22,486 nt of DNA from BOG-908 sp964244615 (lineage in GTDB: Bacteria > Pseudomonadota > Alphaproteobacteria > Acetobacterales > Acetobacteraceae), in assembly GCA_964244615.1 (NCBI GenBank), contig CAXTJP010000040.1, positions 1-22,486 on the forward strand. Reading direction: 5' to 3'. Shown here piece after piece: positions 15,519 through 22,486 of this stretch (positions are counted from its first letter, which is position 1; every line of letters begins with the position of its first letter). Both the position numbers and the translations under genes were made by a program. Under the pieces are notes generated by a model. That model was not told the origin of the DNA, did not search any database, and saw nothing but the letters and a program-made list of their open reading frames with translations.

Positions 15519-17026
15519 GCGAACAGGCCGGCGATGTCGAACACGCCCGACGCCGCGAGGTCGGACGCGGCCGCGATGTCGGGCGCGAAGAAGCGGTCCT
15601 CGGCGTAGGCGGGCACCCTGGCGCGTATCGCCTCGACAGCACGCCGCAGCGCCGGCGAGGTCTGGACGGGGGCGTGGAACTCGACCCCTTGCGCCGCGGC
15701 CAGCAGCTCGATGCCGACGATCGCGGCGGTGTTGTCGCACATATCGTGCAGCCGGCGCGCCGCGAAGGTGGCCATGGAGACGTGGTCCTCCTGGTTGGCC
15801 GAGGTCGGCAGGCTGTCCACGCTGGCGGGGTGGGCGAGCGACTTGTTTTCGCTGGCCAGGGCGGCCGCCGTCACCTGGGCGATCATGAAGCCGGAGTTGA
15901 TGCCCGGATCGGCGACCAGAAAGGCCGGCAGCCCGCTCATCACCGGGTCGGTCAGCAGGGCGATGCGGCGTTCGGACAGCGCGCCGATCTCGGCGATGGC
16001 CAGCGCGATCACGTCGGCGGCGATGGCCACCGGCTCGGCGTGGAAGTTGCCGCCGGAGAGCACGTCGCCGTCTTCCGCGAACACCAGCGGGTTGTCGCTG
16101 GCGGCGTTGGCCTCGATGGCCAGCACGAAGGCGGCGTGGCGCAGCGTGTCCAGGCACGCCCCCATCACCTGCGGCTGGCAGCGCAGGCTGTAGGGGTCCT
16201 GCACCCGGCCGCAATCGCGGTGCGAGGCCCGTATCTCGCTGCCGTCCAGCAGGCGGCGGTAGAGGGCGGCGACCGCGACCTGGCCGGGCTGGCCGCGAGC
16301 CTCGTGGATGCGCGCGTCGAACGGCGTGTCGCTGCCGCGCGCGGCATCGACCGAGAGGGCGCCCGCGGTCAGCGCGGCGGCGAAGATGCGCTCGGCCCGG
16401 AACAGCGCCGCCAGCGCCAGCGCGGTGGAAGCCTGGGTGCCGTTGAGCAGCGCCAGCCCCTCCTTCGGGCCGAGCACCAGCGGCGTGAGCCCGGCCTGCG
16501 CCATGGCCTCGGTCGCCGGCACGATTGCGCCACGGAAGCTCACCTCGCCCACGCCGATCAGCGCCGCCGCCAAGTGGGCGAGGGGTGCGAGGTCGCCCGA
16601 CGCGCCGACCGAGCCCTTGGCCGGGATGCAGGGCGTGATGCCGGCGCGCAGGAAGCCCAGCACCTGGTCGATCACCGCCGGCCGCACGCCCGACAGGCCG
16701 CGTGCCAGGCCCACCACCTTCAGCGCCATGATCAGCCGCACGATGTCCACGGGCAGGCTCGCCCCCACGCCGGCTGCGTGCGACAGCACCAGCCGCCGCT
16801 GCAGTTCCGCCAGCCGCTCCGTGGGGATCGAGGTCTGTGCCAGCAGACCAAAACCGGTATTGATGCCGTAGACGGTGCGGCCGGAGGCGACGATGCCGCC
16901 GACGGTCGCAGCCGACGCCTCGATGCCGGGCAGGGCGGCCGGGTCCAGCGCTACCTCGGCGCCCTGGTGAAGCGCGCGCAGATCGGCCAGCGTCAGGCGC
17001 GTGCCGCCGAGCCCGATCGCCGTCAT
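15515..17026 (-). CDS. hutH: Histidine ammonia-lyase
   Basis: Cytoplasmic enzyme that removes ammonia from L-histidine to give trans-urocanate, the first step of histidine degradation. It has 503 residues. The MIO prosthetic group forms from the A142-S143-G144 triad in GSVGASGDLAPLAH, and the catalytic Tyr53 lies in VYGINTGFG; both positions coincide with those known for the Pseudomonas enzyme. Other conserved stretches are KEGLALLNGTQ, QDPYSLRCQPQVMG, NPLVFAEDGDVLSGGNFH and TSANQEDHVSM. The start at 17026 is chosen for the four-base ATGA overlap with the hutU stop. Its own stop overlaps hutG in the same way. Confidence 0.97.
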   Translation of the reverse strand: MTAIGLGGTRLTLADLRALHQGAEVALDPAALPGIEASAATVGGIVASGRTVYGINTGFGLLAQTSIPTERLAELQRRLVLSHAAGVGASLPVDIVRLIMALKVVGLARGLSGVRPAVIDQVLGFLRAGITPCIPAKGSVGASGDLAPLAHLAAALIGVGEVSFRGAIVPATEAMAQAGLTPLVLGPKEGLALLNGTQASTALALAALFRAERIFAAALTAGALSVDAARGSDTPFDARIHEARGQPGQVAVAALYRRLLDGSEIRASHRDCGRVQDPYSLRCQPQVMGACLDTLRHAAFVLAIEANAASDNPLVFAEDGDVLSGGNFHAEPVAIAADVIALAIAEIGALSERRIALLTDPVMSGLPAFLVADPGINSGFMIAQVTAAALASENKSLAHPASVDSLPTSANQEDHVSMATFAARRLHDMCDNTAAIVGIELLAAAQGVEFHAPVQTSPALRRAVEAIRARVPAYAEDRFFAPDIAAASDLAASGVFDIAGLFA

Positions 17027-18681
17027 CGTCCGAGCATCGGCAGGTTCAGCCCGTGCGCGCGGGCGCATTCGATGGCCGCGGGGTAGCCAGCATCGGCGTG
17101 CCGCATCACCCCGCTGGCGGGGTCGTTCCACAGCACGCGCTCCAGCCGCCGGTCGGCATCCGCCGTGCCGTCGCACACGATCACCATGCCCGCGTGCTGC
17201 GAGTAGCCCATGCCGACGCCGCCGCCATGGTGCAGCGAGACCCAGGTGGCGCCGCTGGCGGTGTTGAGCAGCGCGTTCAGCAGCGGCCAGTCGGAGACGG
17301 CGTCCGAGCCGTCGCGCATGGCTTCCGTCTCGCGGTTGGGGCTGGCGACCGAGCCGCTGTCCAGGTGGTCGCGGCCGATGACGATAGGGGCCCGCACCCG
17401 GCCGCTGCGTACGAGTTCGTTAAAGGCGAGGCCCACGCGGTGGCGGTCGCCCAGGCCGAGCCAGCAGATCCGGGCGGGCAGGCCCTGGAAGCGTATGCGC
17501 GCCCCGGCATGGGCCAGCCAGGTGTGCAAAGGCGCGTCGTGCGGCATCAGCTCGGCCACCACCTCGTCGGTGACGCGTATGTCGTCCGGGTCGCCGGACA
17601 GCGCCACCCAGCGGAACGGGCCGCGGCCCGTGCAGAAGAGCGGGCGAATGTAGGCCGGCACGAAGCCGGGAAAATCGAACGCGTCTACCAGGCCCTGGTC
17701 CTTTGCGACCTGACGTATGTTGTTGCCGTAATCGACGGTGGGGATGCCGGCGCGATGGAAGCCGAGCATGGCCTCGACATGCACGCGCATCGATGCCTTT
17801 GCCGCCGATGCCACGCCCTTCGGATCGGATTGCCGGCGCTGCTCCCATTCGCCCACGGTCCAGCCGGCCGGCAGGTATCCGTTCGCCGGGTCGTGGGCGG
17901 AGGTCTGGTCGGTCACCACGTCGGGGCGGATGCCGCGGCGCAGGATCTCGGGGAAGATTTCGGCGGCGTTGCCCAGCAGGCCGATCGAGCGCGGGGTGCC
18001 GGCAGTGCGCGCCGCCTCGATCATCGCCAACGCTTGGTCCAGCGTTTCGGCGCGGGCGTCGAGGTAGCCGGTCTGCAGCCGCTTCTCGATGCGGCTGTCC
18101 TGCGCCTCCACCGCCAGCATGGACGCCCCGGCCAGCGTCGCCGCCAGCGGCTGCGCGCCGCCCATGCCGCCGAGGCCCGCGGTCAGGATCCAGCGCCCGG
18201 CCAGCGAGCCGTCGAAATGCTGTCGGCCGATCTCGACGAAGGTCTCGTAGGTGCCCTGGACGATGCCCTGGCTGCCGATGTAAATCCACGAGCCGGCGGT
18301 CATCTGCCCGTACATCATCAGGCCCAGTCGATCGAGTTCGGAGAAATGCTCCCAGGTGGCCCAGTGCGGCACCAGGTTGGAGTTGGCGATCAGCACGCGC
18401 GGCGCGTTCTCGTGCGTGCGGAACACGCCGGCCGGCTTGCCGGACTGCACCAGCAGGGTTTCGTCGTGCCCGAGCGTGGTCAGCGCCTGCACGATGCCGT
18501 CGAAGCACGCCCAGTTGCGCGCCGCGCGGCCGATGCCGCCATAGACGACCAGGTCCTCCGGCCGTTCGGCCACGTCCGGGTCGAGGTTGTTCATCAGCAT
18601 GCGCAACGGCGCCTCGGTCTGCCAGGAGCGGGCGGTGAGCAGCGGGCCGGTGGCGGCGCGGACGAGGCGGGCGTTCTGCAT
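17023..18681 (-). CDS. hutU: Urocanate hydratase (urocanase)
   Basis: NAD-dependent cytoplasmic enzyme that converts urocanate to imidazolonepropionate, second step of histidine degradation; 552 residues, the family length. The N-terminus (ARSWQTEAPLRMLMNNLDPDVAE) and the strictly conserved blocks VVYGGIGRAARNW, TAGSWIYIGSQGIVQGTYET, LTAGLGGMGGAQPLA, DQTSAHDP and VDYGNNIRQ are present. The catalytic Cys (C406) is in LPARICWLGLGDR. The N-terminal match supports the ATG at 18681. No Shine-Dalgarno sequence precedes it; instead a -10-like element lies five bases upstream, suggesting a leaderless message. First gene of hutUHG. Confidence 0.97.
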   Translation of the reverse strand: MQNARLVRAATGPLLTARSWQTEAPLRMLMNNLDPDVAERPEDLVVYGGIGRAARNWACFDGIVQALTTLGHDETLLVQSGKPAGVFRTHENAPRVLIANSNLVPHWATWEHFSELDRLGLMMYGQMTAGSWIYIGSQGIVQGTYETFVEIGRQHFDGSLAGRWILTAGLGGMGGAQPLAATLAGASMLAVEAQDSRIEKRLQTGYLDARAETLDQALAMIEAARTAGTPRSIGLLGNAAEIFPEILRRGIRPDVVTDQTSAHDPANGYLPAGWTVGEWEQRRQSDPKGVASAAKASMRVHVEAMLGFHRAGIPTVDYGNNIRQVAKDQGLVDAFDFPGFVPAYIRPLFCTGRGPFRWVALSGDPDDIRVTDEVVAELMPHDAPLHTWLAHAGARIRFQGLPARICWLGLGDRHRVGLAFNELVRSGRVRAPIVIGRDHLDSGSVASPNRETEAMRDGSDAVSDWPLLNALLNTASGATWVSLHHGGGVGMGYSQHAGMVIVCDGTADADRRLERVLWNDPASGVMRHADAGYPAAIECARAHGLNLPMLGR

Positions 18682-18686
18682 GGGGC

Positions 18687-18716
18687 TTTGTAGGGGGGAA
18701 CCGGGTCGCCTTCCAA
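18687..18716 (-). promoter_or_regulatory. Putative hutU promoter giving a leaderless transcript
   Basis: On the minus strand, TTGGAA (18716-18711) and TACAAA (18692-18687) are separated by 18 bases; each matches the sigma-70 consensus at four of six positions. The -10 element ends five bases before the hutU ATG, so the expected transcription start is at or beside the A of ATG. The absence of any ribosome site between them agrees with this. Confidence 0.4.
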
Positions 18717-18785
18717 GTTTGCACCGGGCGGCACCCCCGTTACGGTGCGGAAACCGGGTTCACGGCCAGCGCGAAAGGATGCGGT

Positions 18786-19244
18786 GTGAAAAGGATCGAC
18801 CTTGAGGCGTCGCCGCGGCGCGAGGGGAGCGGCTATCCGCCGCCCTATGATCAGCCATGCCTCGGCCGGTCACGACACCGGCTCGGCGATGCCGCCGGGC
18901 TGACCCAGTTTGGCGTGAACCTGTTGCGCCTGCCGCCCGGCCAGTGGTCGAGCCAGCGCCACTGGCACCTGGCCGAGGACGAGTTCGTCTGGATCCTGGA
19001 AGGCGAGGTGGTGCTCGTGACCAACGCCGGCGAGGAGACCCTGCGGGCCGGCGACTGCGCCGGCTTCAAGGCCGGCGATCCCGACGGGCACCACATCCAG
19101 AACCGGTCGTTGCAGGATGCGGTGATCCTGGAGATTGGTTATCGATCGGAGGCGACGGACGCCGTGGATTACCCGGACATCGATTTGTGCATACCCGCCG
19201 GCACCGAAGCCTATCACCGTCGGGATGGGACGCCTTATCCTTAG
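18786..19244 (+). CDS. Cupin-domain protein, COG3837-like
   Basis: Small single-domain cupin of 152 residues, divergently oriented from hutU with 104 bases between starts. Motif 1 is RHWHLAEDEFVWILEGE, with likely metal ligands H59, H61 and E65/E66; motif 2 is GDCAGFKAGDPDGHHIQN with H102. There is no signal peptide. The start is a GTG with AGGAT five bases before it. The overall shape (SQRHWH... EDEFVWILEGEVVLVTNAGEE) fits the uncharacterised COG3837 group rather than HutD. Its position suggests a link with histidine or urocanate metabolism, or that it simply shares the divergent promoter region; substrate and activity are unknown. Confidence 0.82.
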   Translation: MKRIDLEASPRREGSGYPPPYDQPCLGRSRHRLGDAAGLTQFGVNLLRLPPGQWSSQRHWHLAEDEFVWILEGEVVLVTNAGEETLRAGDCAGFKAGDPDGHHIQNRSLQDAVILEIGYRSEATDAVDYPDIDLCIPAGTEAYHRRDGTPYP

Positions 19245-19254
19245 GACGGGCAGT

Positions 19255-19277
19255 TTTGACAACCGGTCGGTGTCAAA
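19255..19277. promoter_or_regulatory. Operator-like inverted repeat without an obvious target gene
   Basis: Perfect seven-base inverted repeat TTTGACA / TGTCAAA with a nine-base spacer ACCGGTCGG, ten bases past the cupin stop. Removing one A from the spacer would give an almost continuous dyad (TGACACCG / CGGTGTCA) of the kind bound by TetR-family repressors. The next genes are a decayed fragment and marR, so no natural target remains. It could alternatively serve as a hairpin ending cupin transcription, although no T-tract follows. Confidence 0.4.
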
Positions 19278-19303
19278 TACCAGCGCTGGTCGCAGAATAC
19301 GCA

Positions 19304-19499
19304 TTATGAAAGCAGAGCAGCCCTGTCTCTGCTCCAGCTAAGCCAGCACGGCGACACCGTTTCAGGTCTGCTTGCCGATTCGCCCGAGGTGGTGAACGCA
19401 AAGCCTTCCGGCAGTTTCAGGCCATAACCAAGCATCCGGTCAAAGCCTGCATGCGCTAGCCATACAGCGCAGGCGGCGATGCGGTACAGGGGTGGATGA
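19304..19499 (-). pseudogene. C-terminal remnant of a DUF4260-type gene
   Basis: On the minus strand a frame reads LYRIAACAVWLAHAGFDRMLGYGLKLPEG, which I recognise as the conserved end of DUF4260 membrane proteins (aH-GFDR-LGYGLKyP). Only this tail is present. Upstream the frame runs into marR coding sequence and loses the expected membrane segments, and downstream the usual THLG-type ending is replaced by an unrelated stretch to a TAA at 19304. An intact member would be about 115-130 residues. Assignment is from memory of the family signature, so it is moderately sure. Confidence 0.5.
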
Positions 19500-19927
19500 A
19501 CAACCCCACCGACGAGCAGATGACCAAAATCGGTGCTGCTTTCGACGCCTTCACGCGCCGCCATGAATTGGCAGACGCCGGTGGGCCCGCCCGACCGCTC
19601 AACGAACTCGACAAGCAGGTTTTGCTGTTTACCGGCGACAATCCAGGGTGTGGGCCGTCAGACGTTGCCCGGTTCCTCGCCGTGCCCAATACGACCATTT
19701 CGTCCGCGACGGATCGGCTGGTCAAACGTGGTCTGCTGGATCGGGACCGGATTGAGACAGACCGTCGCGCGATAGCACTGCGGCTGTCGAAAGACGGCGA
19801 AGAGACGGCGGTGGCCCTGCGCCAAGTCCACCAGGACCTTTATCGCATGATGCTCCAGCGGCTCTCCCCGATTGAGCAGGAGCAGTTCATAAATATTATT
19901 ACGAAAATCGTATATTACGAGGATTGA
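19496..19927 (+). CDS. MarR-family transcriptional regulator
   Basis: DNA-binding winged-helix repressor of the MarR family, 143 residues, the usual length. The N-terminal helices are followed by the helix-turn-helix CGPSDVARFLAVPNTTISSATDRLVKRGLL, shown in two parts: CGPSDVARFLAV and TTISSATDRLVKRGLL. The wing is DRDRIETDRRAIALRLSKDG, and the last helix (QRLSPIEQEQFINIITKIV) suits dimerisation. The ATG at 19496 has AGGGG only three bases upstream; ATG at 19520 is an alternative. Codons near the 3' end are unusually AT-rich (ATAAATATTATT). It lies 21 bases ahead of an SDR gene on the same strand, so a regulator/target pair is likely. A dyad TGCGCT-N8-AGCGCA at 19452-19471 is a possible operator. 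The ligand is unknown. Confidence 0.88.
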   Translation: MNNPTDEQMTKIGAAFDAFTRRHELADAGGPARPLNELDKQVLLFTGDNPGCGPSDVARFLAVPNTTISSATDRLVKRGLLDRDRIETDRRAIALRLSKDGEETAVALRQVHQDLYRMMLQRLSPIEQEQFINIITKIVYYED

Positions 19928-19948
19928 ATAACGTCCGAGCCGTACTGT

Positions 19949-21007
19949 ATGAAGGTGAAGCCGTTACTCGACGGCGCTGGCATCGGGACGCGTTTCATGA
20001 CGGTAAATCATACTGACCCCGACCGCTCGCAGGCGCCGTTGCAGACCGTTATCGTCACCGGCGGTAATTCCGGTCTCGGTTATGCCTGCGCAGGCGCGTT
20101 GCTCGCGGCGTCTCCATCGTGGCACGTCGTCATCGCCTGCCGCGATCCGTCGCGTGCGCAGAACGCGGTCGAGGCGCTGCGCAAGTCCGCGGCGCCCGGC
20201 GCGAAGGTCGAAGCGATGGATCTCGATCTCGCATCCCTTGCATCGATCCGCGCCTTCGCGGCCGAACTGGACGGCAAATTGAAATCGGCAGGTTTCCCTG
20301 CGCTGCATGGCCTCGTCTGCAATGCCGCCGTGCAAGGCGCAAAGACGTTCACGGTCGACGGCTTCGAGACGACGTTCGGTGTTGGTCATCTTGGGCACTA
20401 CCTGCTCGTCAACCTGCTCTTGCCGCTGATGGCAAAGCCGGGTCGCATTGCCGTCGTGGCCAGCGGCGTGCATGATCCAGCGGAGCTGGCGAAGGTGCCG
20501 GCCAGCGCAGGTGTGCCCGTGCCTGCCTGGAACACGCCGACTGCGCTGGCCAGGGGCCAGCTCGGGCCGGAAGCGGCAAACGACGACGCCGGGGCGGACC
20601 GTGGTCGGCGCTATTCCACCACGAAGCTCGCCAACGTCTATTTCACCTATGGCCTCGCGCCACGGCTGCCCGCAGGTATCACGGTCAACGCCTTCGATCC
20701 CGGATTGATGCCGGGAACCGGACTTGCCCGCGAGTATCCAGCCGTCGCTCGCTTCGCATGGCACGCTATTCTTCCAAAAGTGATCCCATTGCTGCGATTG
20801 ATCCTGGTGAAGAACATCCATACGCCCGAGGAGTCCGGCGCCGCCCTCGCGCGGCTCATCGTAGACCCGGCGCTTGCCGAAACGAGCGGAAGATATTTCG
20901 AGGGGCTGCGTGCAATCCCTTCGTCGGCGGAGTCGTACGACAAAGATCGGGCAGAGGAACTTTGGCTGGAGAGTGCTACGCTTACCGGGATTGAGCCGCT
21001 TCCATAA
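19949..21007 (+). CDS. SDR-family oxidoreductase, protochlorophyllide reductase/retinol dehydrogenase-like
   Basis: NAD(P)-dependent short-chain dehydrogenase, 352 residues, of the extended group that includes retinol dehydrogenases and light-dependent protochlorophyllide reductase; neither function is implied. Motifs: TGGNSGLG (37-44), CNAA (124-127), S172 and Y222-x3-K226 in RYSTTKLANVYF, then VNAFDPGLMPGTGLAREYP. ATG at 19949 lacks a ribosome site; ATG at 19997, 16 residues later and still before the Rossmann strand, may be the true start. The gene follows marR by 21 bases and is probably its regulated partner. Base composition is a little less GC-rich than the hut and kdp genes, consistent with an accessory origin. 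Confidence 0.82.
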   Translation: MKVKPLLDGAGIGTRFMTVNHTDPDRSQAPLQTVIVTGGNSGLGYACAGALLAASPSWHVVIACRDPSRAQNAVEALRKSAAPGAKVEAMDLDLASLASIRAFAAELDGKLKSAGFPALHGLVCNAAVQGAKTFTVDGFETTFGVGHLGHYLLVNLLLPLMAKPGRIAVVASGVHDPAELAKVPASAGVPVPAWNTPTALARGQLGPEAANDDAGADRGRRYSTTKLANVYFTYGLAPRLPAGITVNAFDPGLMPGTGLAREYPAVARFAWHAILPKVIPLLRLILVKNIHTPEESGAALARLIVDPALAETSGRYFEGLRAIPSSAESYDKDRAEELWLESATLTGIEPLP

Positions 21008-21121
21008 GCGCGTCCGACGAAGGGGCGACCGGGGGCGGTTTTGCAAAACTCAAGACTTTCGGTAATCGAGTGGCCGCCATTGAACTTAGGCAGACGTAGC
21101 ATGCAAGCACATCGTGGCCCA

Positions 21122-21135
21122 TAGGCGGTCGCCTA
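21122..21135. terminator. Short hairpin between convergent genes
   Basis: TAGGCG-GT-CGCCTA is a perfect stem of six pairs in the 158-base space between the converging SDR and hydrolase genes. A second perfect palindrome, GTTTTGCAAAAC, lies at 21038-21049, thirty bases past the SDR stop. Neither has a T-tract, so termination is only suggested by position. Confidence 0.3.
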
Positions 21136-21165
21136 ACTGATTGTCGATGTAATGGCTACCGAGGT

Positions 21166-22167
21166 TTAAAGCATGCCGATCTGCTCTAGCCAAAGCTCAA
21201 CGAGCATTGGCCATTTCCCAACGGGCTCGTCCTTGTGACGCAACGCAAAGGCGTGCCCCCCCTTGGCGAAAAGGTGAATCTCGGTCGACACGCCAACCTT
21301 ATCCAAGGCCGTCGCATACATCAGGCTGTTGCAGATTGGATCAATGTCATCGTCCCACGCCTGAGCAATGAAGGTAGGGGGCGCGGCCTTGGTCACCGGC
21401 AACGTGGGATCGAATGAGCCGTTACCGCGGCAGATATGACCCGGGTAGAGCGCGATGGCGAAATCCGGTCGGCTGCTAACCTTGTCGACGGCATCGACCG
21501 GGCGATAGGTGGAGGCCAGGATGTTGCTGGTCTGCGCGACAAGATAGCCGCCTGCCGACATCCCGAGGACGCCGATGCGATGAGGGTCGATGCCAAGTTC
21601 CTTCGCCTTGGATCGCACCAGTCGAATTGTGCGCTGTGCATCCTGCAGCGCACGCGGGATCTTGGGAGTGATTTGGCGTTGTAACGTATCGTCCCAAAAA
21701 TCGTCGCCGCCTGGCGCGCGGTATTTCGAGACGATGCACGTCACCCCCATACTCGTCAGCCACTCGCAAATCTCTGTGCCCTCAACTCCCATATAGACCT
21801 TCTGAAAGCCGCCGCCGGGGAACACGATCACGGCCGTATCCTTGTTGCGCGCCTTAGCTGGCATGATCGTCATCGTCGGAACCGCTATGTTCAAGACGAC
21901 TTCCGACTTACCGCCGGCAGCACCGGCATCATCGTAACTTTGCACGCTTTCCGCCGGTTGAGGCCTGAAAGTGGCATCAGGAGCATTACCGGGCCAGATC
22001 GGCACTTGGTTCGATCCTGAGGGCGGCCGCCAAGCGCCTGTGCTTGCGATCGGCGGGTGATCCGCAGACGAAGCGGAATCGTTGGTCTGCGAGGCTGCCT
22101 TTGCGGCGTCGCATGACACGCTCGACAGGGCCAACATTGTTACAAGCAAATGCCGAATGGGCATCAT
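21166..22167 (-). CDS. Lipoprotein alpha/beta-hydrolase (acetyl-esterase-like)
   Basis: Predicted membrane-tethered esterase of the alpha/beta-hydrolase fold, 333 residues. The start at 22167 has GAGAG five bases upstream, followed by a signal segment and lipobox LSSVSC with Cys19. A Ser/Pro-rich linker (about 20-55) precedes the catalytic domain. It shows the oxyanion-hole strand VIVFPGGGF (113-121), the nucleophile elbow GMSAGG with S204, an acidic site in AWDDDIDP (D272-D274) and H305 in GGHAFALR, closest in my reading to the BD-FAE/xylan acetyl-esterase-like group. An esterase acting on acetylated sugars in the periplasm is plausible but not shown. It is convergent to the SDR gene and 65 bases from hutF on the same strand. 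GC content is lower than that of neighbouring hut genes. Confidence 0.83.
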   Translation of the reverse strand: MMPIRHLLVTMLALSSVSCDAAKAASQTNDSASSADHPPIASTGAWRPPSGSNQVPIWPGNAPDATFRPQPAESVQSYDDAGAAGGKSEVVLNIAVPTMTIMPAKARNKDTAVIVFPGGGFQKVYMGVEGTEICEWLTSMGVTCIVSKYRAPGGDDFWDDTLQRQITPKIPRALQDAQRTIRLVRSKAKELGIDPHRIGVLGMSAGGYLVAQTSNILASTYRPVDAVDKVSSRPDFAIALYPGHICRGNGSFDPTLPVTKAAPPTFIAQAWDDDIDPICNSLMYATALDKVGVSTEIHLFAKGGHAFALRHKDEPVGKWPMLVELWLEQIGML

Positions 22168-22232
22168 AAAACTCTCTCGCGACGCGAGCTATGGACAATG
22201 CGGGCATCGGGTTCGCCGCTCAACCCGTACCC

Positions 22233-22486
22233 CTACTGCAAGCATGCAAAGGCCCGCTCATACGCGGCCATAATGGCCTGCTGCCGCACATGCTCGCCAT
22301 CGCGCACCACCCAGTGGCCACCGACCATCACATCCCGGGCTGGCGGCCGCCCGCTCGCGAAAACCGCGGCGTCCAGCCAGAAATCCGGCCCGAGTGCCGC
22401 CACTTCCGGCGCGGGTTCGATGGCCACCAGGTCGGCGCGGCAGCCGACGCGGAGCGCGCCCACCGGGCGGGCCGCGGCCTGCGCGC
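22233..22486 (-). CDS. hutF: Formimidoylglutamate deiminase, C-terminal fragment (5' end outside window)
   Basis: The frame is open from the right window edge to a TAG at 22233, giving about 83 residues of the C-terminus. The sequence GALRVGCRADLVAIEPAPE, then LDAAVFASGRPPARDVMVGG and HWVVRDGEH, is the closing beta-sandwich portion of amidohydrolases and matches the end of HutF best; HutI and other amidohydrolases are less likely from the RDVMVGGHWVVRDGEH pattern. HutF converts N-formimidoyl-glutamate to N-formyl-glutamate, the substrate of the HutG encoded at 14733-15518, so the pathway type agrees. The catalytic metal site lies outside the window. It is on the same strand as hutUHG but separated from it by about 3.5 kb. 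Confidence 0.8.
   Translation of the reverse strand, partial: AQAAARPVGALRVGCRADLVAIEPAPEVAALGPDFWLDAAVFASGRPPARDVMVGGHWVVRDGEHVRQQAIMAAYERAFACLQ

Noticed and set aside
15519..16214. An N-terminal extension of hutG within hutH
   Set aside because: The upstream residues are out-of-frame hutH, and the family N-terminus begins at 15518.
1..22486. CRISPR arrays, tRNA or rRNA genes, insertion sequences, phage genes or a defence system
   Set aside because: Read through on both strands, no regularly spaced repeats, cloverleaf-like sequences, transposase or integrase motifs, or recognisable defence genes were seen.

Overview
The window is a high-GC, densely coded chromosomal segment with GC-rich third codon positions and no rRNA, tRNA, CRISPR array or insertion sequence that I can see. 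Gene content (Kdp two-component pair, tricorn protease, YciF-type ferritin-like protein, AapJ-like binding protein, and the hut pathway through formimidoylglutamate deiminase and N-formylglutamate deformylase) points to an alphaproteobacterium. AT-rich paired hairpins like those after the tricorn gene make Acetobacteraceae my best guess. That placement is inference, not proof.

Layout. (1) 1-2303, plus strand: the C-terminal part of the KdpD sensor kinase, overlapping the KdpE response regulator. kdpFABC would be expected off the left edge. (2) 2337-4735, minus strand: a secreted, cysteine-rich AcpA/phospholipase C-type phosphoesterase and a small unknown lipoprotein. (3) 4895-8784, plus strand: a tiny lipoprotein, an 86-residue Cys-rich putative zinc-ribbon protein and an exported tricorn-like S41 protease, ending in two mirror-image AT-rich hairpin modules. 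(4) 8910-13746, minus strand: a ferritin-like DUF892 protein and a membrane-anchored SDR, then (upstream in transcription) a second secreted phosphoesterase translationally linked to an orphan solute-binding protein. A tandem Pho-box-like array lies upstream of this pair, which suggests control by phosphate starvation. (5) 13906-18681, minus strand: a YSC84/SYLF-domain exported protein and the histidine-degradation operon hutU-hutH-hutG, coupled by two ATGA overlaps, apparently with a leaderless hutU transcript. A divergent cupin gene follows at 18786. (6) 19245-22232: a visibly lower-GC block holding an orphan operator-like dyad, the decayed tail of a DUF4260 gene, a MarR regulator with an SDR oxidoreductase, and a lipoprotein alpha/beta-hydrolase. 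(7) 22233-22486, minus strand: the C-terminal end of hutF, so the lower-GC block sits between two parts of the hut pathway.

How the genes work together. HutH makes urocanate, HutU makes imidazolonepropionate, HutI (not in the window) opens the ring, HutF converts formimidoylglutamate to N-formylglutamate, and HutG releases formate and glutamate. The two phosphoesterases probably release phosphate from external esters. I do not see a defence system, a biosynthetic cluster or a mobile element. The points most worth following up are the Pho-box/phosphoesterase/divergent-binding-protein unit, the mirror-image terminator pair, and the scar-like junction at 19245-19500.
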